A stretch of DNA of 9,581 bases from Actinomycetes bacterium (GTDB lineage: Bacteria > Actinomycetota > CALGFH01): positions 1 to 9,581 of the forward strand of contig JASLIH010000097.1 in NCBI GenBank assembly GCA_030152105.1, written 5' to 3'. Positions 1-5,121 of this stretch are shown here, piece by piece (within the stretch, counting starts at the first letter, position 1; each line of letters begins with the position of its first letter). Below the pieces are notes generated by a model. The model was given only the letters and a program-made list of their open reading frames with translations, ran no database searches and was not told where the DNA came from. Both the position numbers and the translations under genes were made by a program.

Positions 1-2
1 GC

Positions 3-422
3 GGCTGGTCGGCGGTTGGCAAGGCCGGCCTGGAACGGGTCGAGGAGGGCCGCAGCGGCGACTGGGGCCTGCGCGTCACCCGTGGGTCGTCGAGCCGGCC
101 GGGCGCCCTGCACAACGAGGTGGCCAGCCTGAAGGCGGGCAAGCGCTACGAGGCCTCGGTCTGGGTCCTGGCCAGCCGGCCCGGGGTCGAGGTCGAGGTC
201 AACCTGTTCGAGCTGCGCGGCGGCCGGCGGTTCGCGGTGGACACCGTCGGCGCGGTCACCACGGCCGGCCAGTGGCAGCGCCTGGACGTCTCCCACGACA
301 CCCACCGGCCGGGCGCGACCCTGGCCGTCGAGCTCCTCGCCCCCACCCTGGCCAGCGGGACCAACCTGCTGGTCGACGACCTGGCGGTCCGCGCCGCCTC
401 CTCGTCGATGTCGATCCACTGA
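3..422 (+). CDS. C-terminal part of a secreted protein with a carbohydrate-binding-like (CBM4/9-type) jelly-roll domain, 5' truncated
   Basis: The frame is open from the window edge to the TGA at 420-422, giving 139 visible residues. A GTG at 120 is only an internal valine, because the same domain continues upstream of it (GWSAVGKAGLERVEEGRSGD, then WGLRVTR). The order of elements is that of a beta-sandwich carbohydrate-binding module: a 'GRSGDWGLRVT' strand, 'LKAGKRYEASVWVLA', 'FELRGGRR', 'GQWQRLDV' and a final 'LLVDDLAV' strand just before the stop. The known role of this family is binding polysaccharide, usually as an appendage of an extracellular hydrolase. The enzyme part, if any, lies outside the window, so the full function is unknown. 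The next gene starts 42 bases downstream on the same strand and is also an exported protein, so the two may be co-expressed. The fold call rests on pattern recognition; the ligand is not inferable. Confidence 0.7.
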   Translation, partial: GWSAVGKAGLERVEEGRSGDWGLRVTRGSSSRPGALHNEVASLKAGKRYEASVWVLASRPGVEVEVNLFELRGGRRFAVDTVGAVTTAGQWQRLDVSHDTHRPGATLAVELLAPTLASGTNLLVDDLAVRAASSSMSIH

Positions 423-450
423 CCGGCCCCCGCCGGCCATCCCCACACCG

Positions 451-456
451 AAAGGA
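451..456 (+). promoter_or_regulatory. Ribosome binding site of the LPFTG protein gene
   Basis: AAAGGA lies 8 bases upstream of the ATG at 465, in the 42-base gap after the preceding stop. It supports that ATG as the true start rather than the overlapping frame that opens at 272. Confidence 0.6.
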
Positions 457-464
457 CGACCAGC

Positions 465-989
465 ATGCGCCTGTGCAGGATCTTGGCGATCCTCGGCCTG
501 ATGGCGGCGCTGTCGCTGCCCGCCGCCGCCACGGCGGCCGAGACCAAGCAGCACATCGGCCTGCACGACATGACCTGCACCAGCATCACGGCCATGGGCA
601 AGGGCCTGCCCAAGAGCACCTCCATGCAGCTCACCCTGACCAACCGCGACACCGGCGGCACGCTGGCCGGCCAGACGGTGCGGACCTCGGCCAAGGGCGA
701 GTTCATGGCCGAGCTGCCAGCCCGCCTGAACAAGGTCCTGAGTATCCGCCTGACGGTCAGCAGGCCCGACGGCAGCAGGATCGCCTTCGCCGACCACGTG
801 ATGGCCAAGGGCGCGGCCATGTGCAACCTGCCCTTCACCGGCCCCTCCCGGAGCGCGTCGCTGCTGCTGGCCGGCACCGCCACCCTCGGCCTGGGCCTGG
901 TCCTGGTGGCCACGGCAGCCCGGCGCGACCGCGTCCTGGCCCGGGTCACCGCCTTCGAGTCGGCCCGCCCACGCCCACCCCGGAGCTAG
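465..989 (+). CDS. Small exported protein with an LPFTG sortase cell-wall sorting signal
   Basis: This 174-residue protein starts at an ATG with an AAAGGA ribosome site. It has a Sec signal peptide at residues 1-25 (basic MRLCR, hydrophobic core, cut near ATAA-E). A small, probably beta-rich extracellular domain follows at about 28-121. The tripartite sorting signal is LPFTG at 122-126, a hydrophobic segment at about 131-152 and RR at 153-154. Known biology: class E/A-like sortases cut between T and G and link the protein to peptidoglycan. Cys38 and Cys120 frame the domain and could form a disulfide. About 20 residues follow the RR, ending in a proline-rich stretch; sorting signals usually stop soon after the basic residues. 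No sortase gene lies in the window. The domain resembles strand-rich repeats in actinobacterial surface proteins ('T.L.NRDTGGTLAG..V.T...GEF'), but I do not recognise a named family, so its role is unknown. Confidence 0.85.
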   Translation: MRLCRILAILGLMAALSLPAAATAAETKQHIGLHDMTCTSITAMGKGLPKSTSMQLTLTNRDTGGTLAGQTVRTSAKGEFMAELPARLNKVLSIRLTVSRPDGSRIAFADHVMAKGAAMCNLPFTGPSRSASLLLAGTATLGLGLVLVATAARRDRVLARVTAFESARPRPPRS

Positions 990-1001
990 CCGCACCGGGA
1001 G

Positions 1002-1030
1002 CTGCGGGCCGCTGAGCGGTGCGGCACCAT
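1002..1030 (+). promoter_or_regulatory. Possible promoter giving a leaderless GNAT transcript
   Basis: CTGCGG at 1002-1007 and CACCAT at 1025-1030 are separated by 17 bases. The second element fits the minimal TANNNT-like pattern poorly at its first base. It ends 6 bases before the ATG at 1037, which is where a start site for a leaderless mRNA would fall. No Shine-Dalgarno sequence precedes that ATG. The match is weak and rests mainly on spacing. Confidence 0.25.
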
Positions 1031-1036
1031 CTGCTC

Positions 1037-1531
1037 ATGGACGCGGCAACGATCGAGCCCATGACCGCCGCCCACTGGCCGGAGACCAGGGCCATCTTCG
1101 AGCAGGGCATCGCCACCGGCGACGCCACCTTCGAGACCGCCGCCCCCAGCTGGGCGGCCTGGGACGCCGGCCACCTGGCAGGCCACCGGCTGGTGGCCAT
1201 CCTGGACGGCCGGGTCGCCGGCTGGGCGGCCCTCTCCCCCGTCTCCGACCGCTGCGCCTATGCCGGGGTGGCCGAGGCCAGTGTGTACGTGGCCGCCCCG
1301 GCGACCGGCCGGGGGGTCGGCCGGGCCCTGCTCGAGGGGCTGGTCGGCGGGGCCGATGCCGCCGGGATCTGGACGGTCCAGGCCGGCATCTTCCCCGAGA
1401 ACACGGCCAGCCTGGCCCTGCACCGGCGCTGCGGCTTCCGCACCGTCGGGGTGCGCGAGCGCCTCGGCAAGCTGGACGGCCGCTGGCGGGACGTGGTCCT
1501 CCTGGAGCGGCGCAGCCCGGTGGTCACCTGA
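1037..1531 (+). CDS. GNAT family N-acetyltransferase, phosphinothricin / L-methionine sulfoximine acetyltransferase type
   Basis: The protein has 164 residues from the ATG at 1037. A GTG at 1019 would add six residues but has no better ribosome site, and family members usually begin close to the 'ATIEPMTAAHW' strand. It should transfer acetyl from acetyl-CoA to a free amino group of a small amino-acid-like substrate such as phosphinothricin or methionine sulfoximine. Visible signatures are 'GIATGDATFET' near residue 24, the catalytic-region 'YAGVAEASVYV' (Glu80), the CoA-binding loop GRGVGR at 91-96, and the C-terminal 'IFPENTASLALHRRCGF' and 'GRWRDVVLLER'. These match the Pat/Bar/MddA-like subgroup, whose length is about 160-180 residues. 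Substrate cannot be read from sequence; natural roles in this subgroup are detoxification or metabolic clean-up. It is a lone plus-strand gene, convergent with the adenylate kinase gene with only 9 bases between stops. Confidence 0.85.
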   Translation: MDAATIEPMTAAHWPETRAIFEQGIATGDATFETAAPSWAAWDAGHLAGHRLVAILDGRVAGWAALSPVSDRCAYAGVAEASVYVAAPATGRGVGRALLEGLVGGADAAGIWTVQAGIFPENTASLALHRRCGFRTVGVRERLGKLDGRWRDVVLLERRSPVVT

Positions 1532-1544
1532 GCCCCCGGCTCAG
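1528..1544. terminator. Perfect hairpin across the convergent stop codons, possible bidirectional terminator
   Basis: CTGAGCC (1528-1534), loop CCC, GGCTCAG (1538-1544) is a perfect 7-bp stem. The TGA of the acetyltransferase (1529-1531) sits in one arm, and the TGA of the adenylate kinase (complement of 1541-1543) sits in the other. There is no T-tract on either side, so it is not a classical intrinsic terminator. U-less hairpins are often proposed as terminators in high-GC actinobacteria. Its exact placement between convergent genes is the main support. Confidence 0.4.
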
Positions 1545-2116
1545 CCGGAGGTGGTCCGGGGGCGCGAGGCCAGGGCCCGTTCGGCCCGGAGGAAGACCTC
1601 GTCGACGTCGCCGGAGGCGCTGACCCGGCGGACCCGGCCCACGTAGTGGGCCAGCAGCGGGCCCGCCTCGCGCCGGTAGGTGACCAGCCGCGCCGCCACC
1701 GTGTCCGGGCTGTCGTCGCTGCGGCTCTCCATCCGGGCCAGCCGCGACAGCCGGGCCGAGGCGACCTCGTCCGGCACGACCAGCTCGAGCACCAGCTGGA
1801 CGTCGCGGCCGTCGCCCTCCAGCAGCCGGTCGAGCTCGGCCGCCTGGCGGACGGTGCGCGGGAACCCGTCGAGGATGAACCCGGGGCCGAGGTGGGCGCC
1901 GACAACCTGAAGGGCGACCCGGTCGGGCACCGGATGGCCACGGAGCACCTGCTCGGCGATGCGGTGGGGGTCGCCCTCGGAGGCCGAGGCCCGCAGCAGC
2001 TGGCCCGACGACACGTGGGGCACGCCGAGCAGCTCGGACAGATGGGGGGCAAGGGTGCCCTTGCCGGAGCCGGGGGGGCCGAGCAGCAGCACGCGGCGCA
2101 GCTCGCCGTTGGTCAT
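1541..2116 (-). CDS. Adenylate kinase family protein, short-LID and divergent
   Basis: The protein has 191 residues from the ATG at 2116. An upstream TTG at 2131 overlaps the preceding stop as TTGA and would add five residues; neither start has a clear ribosome site. Adenylate kinase interconverts ATP + AMP and 2 ADP in the cytoplasm. The P-loop GPPGSGKGT is at 13-21. The AMP-site 'DGFPRT' is at 84-89 with Gln92, the LID region is the short form with 'SRSDD' at 132-136, and 'RLVTY' follows at 144-148. The usual 'STGD' of the AMP-binding region reads SSGQ at 36-39, so the near-invariant aspartate is replaced by glutamine; the following Arg42 is kept. The neighbours are VIT and nicotinamidase genes, not the usual secY/map ribosomal cluster, so this is probably a second copy. 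The true nucleotide preference is uncertain and another NMP kinase activity is possible. Confidence 0.85.
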   Translation of the reverse strand: MTNGELRRVLLLGPPGSGKGTLAPHLSELLGVPHVSSGQLLRASASEGDPHRIAEQVLRGHPVPDRVALQVVGAHLGPGFILDGFPRTVRQAAELDRLLEGDGRDVQLVLELVVPDEVASARLSRLARMESRSDDSPDTVAARLVTYRREAGPLLAHYVGRVRRVSASGDVDEVFLRAERALASRPRTTSG

Positions 2117-2127
2117 GGGGGTCTGGG

Positions 2128-3240
2128 TCAACTGGCGCTCACACCGATGAGGCGGCCGATCCCGAAGGTGGCCGAAGCGGCCAGCCCGCCGACCAGCAGC
2201 ATCCTGGCCCCGGACTGGAGGAGGGAACGGCCGGTGAGCAGGCTGATGCCGGCGCCGACCAGGAACAGGGCGAGGGCCGAGAGGGCCAGGGAGGCGGCCA
2301 GGCCGGCCGCGCCCGAGGCGACCAGCCAGGGCAGCACCGGGACGACCGCCCCGATCGCGAACGACACGAAGCTGGAGATGGCGACGCCCCAGGGCGAGCC
2401 CAGCTCGTCGGGGTTGAGGCCCAGCTCCTCGCGGGCCATGGTGTCCAGCGCGGTGGTGCGGTCGCGCATGATCCGGGCCGCCATCGCCTCGGCCTCCTCA
2501 CGGCCAACGCCCTTGGCCCGGTAGATGAGGGCGAGCTCGTTGGCCTCCTCGTCGGGCATGGCCTCGATCTCCTCGGCCTCCAGGGCGAGCTCACGCTCGA
2601 ACAGCTCCCGCTGGGAGCTCACCGAGATGTACTCGCCCGCGCCCATCGAGAACGCGCCCGCCAGCAGCCCGGCCACCCCGGCGAGCAGGATCAGCCGGCG
2701 GTCGCCCGTCCCGCCGGCCACGCCCATGACCAGGGCCAGGTTCGACACCAGGCCGTCGTTGACCCCGAAGATGGCCGCCCGCAGGGAGCCCGAGGCGTCC
2801 CCGCGGTGCCAGCGCTCGCCGCGCATGATCCCGCCGCCCCGGACCGTCGAGGGGGTCAGCCCGGCCAGGACCCGGGCGTGGATACGCTCGTCGGTGGCCA
2901 TGGCCACGGTGGCGTCGGGCACGCCGTCGTAGTGGCCGGCGTCGGCGAGCTCGGCCCGCTCGACGATCGGCAGCACCGCCCGGGTCCCGAACCACCGGGC
3001 CAGCCAGGCCAGCAGCCGCACCCGCGGCCCCCGGCGGTGCTGCTCGGGCCGCGGCTCGGGCTCGCCCAGCTCGACCAGCTTGGCCGCCCAGTGGGCGGCG
3101 TGGCGCTCCTCGGCCCGGGACAGCTCGAGGAAGATCTCGCGCTGCTCGCCGTCGGAGCGCTCGGCGAGGGCGCGGTACATGGCCGCGCCGTCCAGCTCGT
3201 CGGCCCAGTGCTCGCGGAACTGCCGCGCCTTCGACGCCAA
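2128..3240 (-). CDS. Ferritin-like domain fused to VIT1/CCC1 transporter (MbfA/rubrerythrin-VIT type membrane iron protein)
   Basis: The 370-residue protein starts at a TTG, chosen because a full AAGGAGG lies 6 bases upstream; the ATG four bases earlier is out of frame. Residues 1-127 form a ferritin-like four-helix domain with carboxylate/histidine iron ligands in place: Glu15, the 'EERH' at 44-47, Glu97 and 'DERIH' at 117-121. Residues from about 152 are a VIT1/CCC1 domain. It has the hallmark 'GVNDGLVSNLALVMG' at 159-173, a second helix with 'FSMGAGEYISVSSQRELFERE', a charged cytoplasmic loop rich in Glu ('LEAEEIEAMPDEEANE'), and three more C-terminal membrane segments. Known relatives move Fe2+ or Mn2+ across membranes, with the ferritin domain sensing or delivering iron. 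Export under metal or oxidative stress is the usual proposal; the direction here is inference. It sits between nicotinamidase (73-base gap) and adenylate kinase genes in one probable operon. Confidence 0.92.
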   Translation of the reverse strand: MASKARQFREHWADELDGAAMYRALAERSDGEQREIFLELSRAEERHAAHWAAKLVELGEPEPRPEQHRRGPRVRLLAWLARWFGTRAVLPIVERAELADAGHYDGVPDATVAMATDERIHARVLAGLTPSTVRGGGIMRGERWHRGDASGSLRAAIFGVNDGLVSNLALVMGVAGGTGDRRLILLAGVAGLLAGAFSMGAGEYISVSSQRELFERELALEAEEIEAMPDEEANELALIYRAKGVGREEAEAMAARIMRDRTTALDTMAREELGLNPDELGSPWGVAISSFVSFAIGAVVPVLPWLVASGAAGLAASLALSALALFLVGAGISLLTGRSLLQSGARMLLVGGLAASATFGIGRLIGVSAS

Positions 3241-3246
3241 CCATCC

Positions 3247-3253
3247 CCTCCTT
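3247..3253 (-). promoter_or_regulatory. Strong ribosome binding site deciding the TTG start of the ferritin-VIT gene
   Basis: On the minus strand the sequence reads AAGGAGG, six bases before TTG at 3240. It is the best Shine-Dalgarno in the window and fixes a TTG start for a gene whose alternative ATG is in the wrong frame. Confidence 0.75.
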
Positions 3254-3313
3254 CGCTCCCTCAGTGTTGGACTGGTACCCGCCGGCTCGCAAACCGTAAT
3301 CTAGCCTCCGCCG

Positions 3314-3871
3314 CTAGCCCTCGGCGCGGTCCTCGCGGACGCCGGCGGCGCGCAGGGCGTCGAGGGCCCGCTCGCCGTCGTCCGGCTTGACGTTGACCGC
3401 CCTGGTGGCGTCGGTGAGGACCAGCACCTCGTGGCCGGCCGCCCTGGCGTCCAGGGCGGTGGCCTGGACGCAGTAGTCGAGGGCGAGCCCGACCACCACC
3501 ACCCGGGTCGCGCCCCGATGGGCCAGGAAGTCGGCCAGCTCGGGGTTCCAGCCGGTGTAGCCGTCCAGCTCCCGGTCGCGGCCCTTGAACACCTGATGGT
3601 TGGCGTCGACCCGGAGGTCGGGGTGGAGCTCCCAGCCGGGCGTGCCCTCGACGCAGTGGGCCGGCCACGGCCCGCCCTGGTCGGCGAAGGAGGAATGGTC
3701 GGGCGGGTGGCTGTCGTGGGTGGTGACCACGGTCTGGAACCGGGGGGCGAGCCGGTTGATGACCGGCACGACCCGGTCCCCCTCGGGGACGGCCAGGCTG
3801 CCCCCAGGGCAGAAGTCGCGCTGCACGTCGACCACGACCAGCGCGTCGCCGCTGTCTGGCGAGAAGGCCAT
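3314..3871 (-). CDS. pncA: Nicotinamidase (isochorismatase-like hydrolase)
   Basis: The protein has 185 residues from the ATG at 3871, which has AAGGAG five bases upstream. The frame remains open to 4168 but that extension has no ribosome site and no family homology. The enzyme hydrolyses nicotinamide to nicotinate and ammonia in the NAD salvage pathway. The whole active site is visible. The triad is Asp15 in 'VVDVQRDFC', Lys96 in 'QVFKGRD' and Cys134 in 'GLALDYCV'. The metal ligands are Asp53, His55 and His59 in 'THDSHPPDHSS', and His72 in 'WPAHCVEGTPGWELHP'. Length matches the Mycobacterium PncA type (186 residues). The usual 'GLATDYC' carries Leu instead of Thr two positions before the Cys, a mild change. 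It is the first gene of a minus-strand group with VIT and adenylate kinase and faces the sulfurtransferase gene divergently. Confidence 0.93.
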   Translation of the reverse strand: MAFSPDSGDALVVVDVQRDFCPGGSLAVPEGDRVVPVINRLAPRFQTVVTTHDSHPPDHSSFADQGGPWPAHCVEGTPGWELHPDLRVDANHQVFKGRDRELDGYTGWNPELADFLAHRGATRVVVVGLALDYCVQATALDARAAGHEVLVLTDATRAVNVKPDDGERALDALRAAGVREDRAEG

Positions 3872-3876
3872 TGGGA

Positions 3877-3882
3877 CTCCTT
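3877..3882 (-). promoter_or_regulatory. Ribosome binding site of pncA
   Basis: AAGGAG on the minus strand, five bases before the ATG at 3871. It selects this start over the much longer open frame that runs to 4168. Confidence 0.7.
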
Positions 3883-4158
3883 GGTGAAGCTCGGGAACGG
3901 ACGGTTCGTTGACGAGGTGCCCGCACTGCTGGCAGCCTGTATCCCCATGATCGTACTCATCGCGGACGTGCAGGCGACCGCGGCCGCCCACAGGGGCCCG
4001 GCCGCGCTCACCACCCGCGCCTGCGCGCCGATGGGCCTGGGCACGGGGAACTCGGCCGCCGGGCGCCCGCCGTGTCGGCGGGTCGCGGCACAGGTCGCCC
4101 CGCGCTAGCGGGTCCGAGCCGAGCCGCGGCCGCTTCCTCACCGTCGAACGAGCTGCCC
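3883..4158. other. Divergent intergenic region between pncA and the sulfurtransferase gene
   Basis: This stretch holds no convincing gene. Frames open across it on both strands but lack ribosome sites and family features. It contains the least GC-rich pocket of this part of the window, around 3938-3960, where a minus-strand TACGAT (3950-3955) could be a -10 element for pncA. No good -35 accompanies it. Two short stems occur toward the sulfurtransferase side: CCCGCCG/CGGCGGG at 4066-4082 with a 3-base loop, and CCCGC/GCGGG at 4099-4112 with a 4-base loop. They may be leader structures or chance matches in GC-rich DNA. Both promoters should lie here. Confidence 0.5.
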
Positions 4159-4165
4159 GAGGAGG
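4159..4165 (+). promoter_or_regulatory. Ribosome binding site of the sulfurtransferase gene
   Basis: GAGGAGG lies 11 bases before the ATG at 4177. The spacing is long but usable. It supports ATG 4177 rather than the in-frame extension opening at 4072, whose translation is low-complexity Ala/Arg/Ser. Confidence 0.55.
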
Positions 4166-4176
4166 CATCCGTACAC

Positions 4177-5022
4177 ATGGCCAACCGTGATCAGCTGCTG
4201 GTCTCCACCGACTGGCTGGCCGACAACCTGGACGACCCCAACCTACGCATCGTCGAGGTCGACGAGGACACCGACGCCTATGCCCGCGGGCACATCCGCG
4301 GGGCCGTCGCCGTCAACTGGAACACCGACCTCCAGGACCCGCTGCGGCGCGACTTCATCGCGCCCGAGCAGTTCGCCAAGCTCCAGGACACCCTCGGCAT
4401 CACCCCCGACACGACCGTGATCCTGTACGGGGGCAACAACAACTGGTTCGCCGCCTACGCCTACTGGTACTACAAGGTGTACGGGCACGGGCCGGTCAAG
4501 CTGGTGGACGGGGGCCGCAAGGCCTGGGAGCTGGAGGGCCGCGAGCTGACCGGCGACCCGGCCGACGTGCAGTCCACCAGCGGCTACCCGGTGCGCGAGC
4601 CCGACACCTCGATCCGGGCCTTCCGCGACCAGGTGCTCGAGACCGTCGGCACCGGCGACGGCGCGGCCCTGGTCGACGTCCGCTCCCCCGAGGAGTACCG
4701 GGGCGAGAAGATGGCCCCCGACCACCTGCCCCAGGAGGCCGCCCAGCGGCCCGGGCACATCCCGGGCGCGGTCAACATCCCCTGGGCCAAGTCGGTCGAC
4801 GGCTCCACCGGCAAGTTCCTGACCGACGACCAGCTGGCCGAGCTGTACGGCGCCCAGGGCGTCGAGGCCGGCAAGGACGTGGTCGCCTACTGCCGGATCG
4901 GCGAGCGCAGCGCCCACACCTGGTTCGTGCTCCACGAGCTGCTCGGCTACCCCCAGGTCCGCAACTACGACGGCTCCTGGACCGAGTGGGGCAGCCTGGT
5001 CGGGGTCCCGATCGAGCGCTAG
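4177..5022 (+). CDS. cysA2: Thiosulfate sulfurtransferase (tandem rhodanese, CysA2-like)
   Basis: The 281-residue protein is close in size and sequence to the mycobacterial CysA2/CysA3 family ('VEVDEDTDAYARGHI', 'TDLQDPLRRDF', 'YGGNNNWFAAYAYWYYKVYG', 'VDGGRKAWELEGREL', 'NYDGSWTEWGSLVGVPIE'). It should transfer sulfane sulfur from thiosulfate to an acceptor such as cyanide or a thiol protein in the cytoplasm. Two rhodanese domains are visible. The N-terminal one (about 5-130) has no catalytic cysteine, as is normal. The C-terminal one (about 145-278) has the active-site loop CRIGERS with Cys239. The conserved 'DVRSPEEYRGE', 'HLPQEAAQRPGHIPGAVNIPW' and 'SAHTWFVLHELLG' are intact. Despite the name it is unrelated to the sulfate ABC transporter CysA. 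No sulfate-assimilation genes flank it. The next gene, on the same strand, follows after 99 bases. Confidence 0.93.
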   Translation: MANRDQLLVSTDWLADNLDDPNLRIVEVDEDTDAYARGHIRGAVAVNWNTDLQDPLRRDFIAPEQFAKLQDTLGITPDTTVILYGGNNNWFAAYAYWYYKVYGHGPVKLVDGGRKAWELEGRELTGDPADVQSTSGYPVREPDTSIRAFRDQVLETVGTGDGAALVDVRSPEEYRGEKMAPDHLPQEAAQRPGHIPGAVNIPWAKSVDGSTGKFLTDDQLAELYGAQGVEAGKDVVAYCRIGERSAHTWFVLHELLGYPQVRNYDGSWTEWGSLVGVPIER

Positions 5023-5086
5023 CGGGAGTGCCGGGGGCTCGGGTGCCCGCCGGTGGTAGCTCCCCCGTCAACCCCTGAGCAACGCA

Positions 5087-5115
5087 TTGCTGGCCGCCGG
5101 GCGGTCGGGCAGACT
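5087..5115 (+). promoter_or_regulatory. Possible promoter of the sensor phosphatase gene, leaderless type
   Basis: TTGCTG (5087-5092) matches four of six bases of the -35 consensus. CAGACT (5110-5115) has the A and T positions of a -10, and the spacer is exactly 17 bases. The GTG at 5122 begins six bases after the -10, where transcription would start, so the mRNA would be leaderless. No Shine-Dalgarno precedes that GTG, which agrees. The -10 match is only three of six. Confidence 0.35.
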
Positions 5116-5121
5116 GCGGCC

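Noticed and set aside
146..1015. Long overlapping frames on both strands over the first kilobase
   Set aside because: They are Arg/Pro/Gly/His-rich shadows; the CBM-like frame and the signal-peptide/LPFTG frame explain the same DNA with coherent protein features.
3241..3313. Possible DtxR/IdeR iron box upstream of the ferritin-VIT gene
   Set aside because: The minus-strand stretch around GGCTAGATTACGG shares only scattered bases with the palindromic consensus and has no matching second half.
3872..4168. N-terminal extension of pncA containing a CxxC pair (CQQCG), which could suggest a zinc-ribbon small protein
   Set aside because: Only one CxxC is present, there is no second metal pair, no ribosome site, and the AAGGAG before ATG 3871 marks the normal pncA start. 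The rest of the extension is Arg/Pro/Gly-rich.
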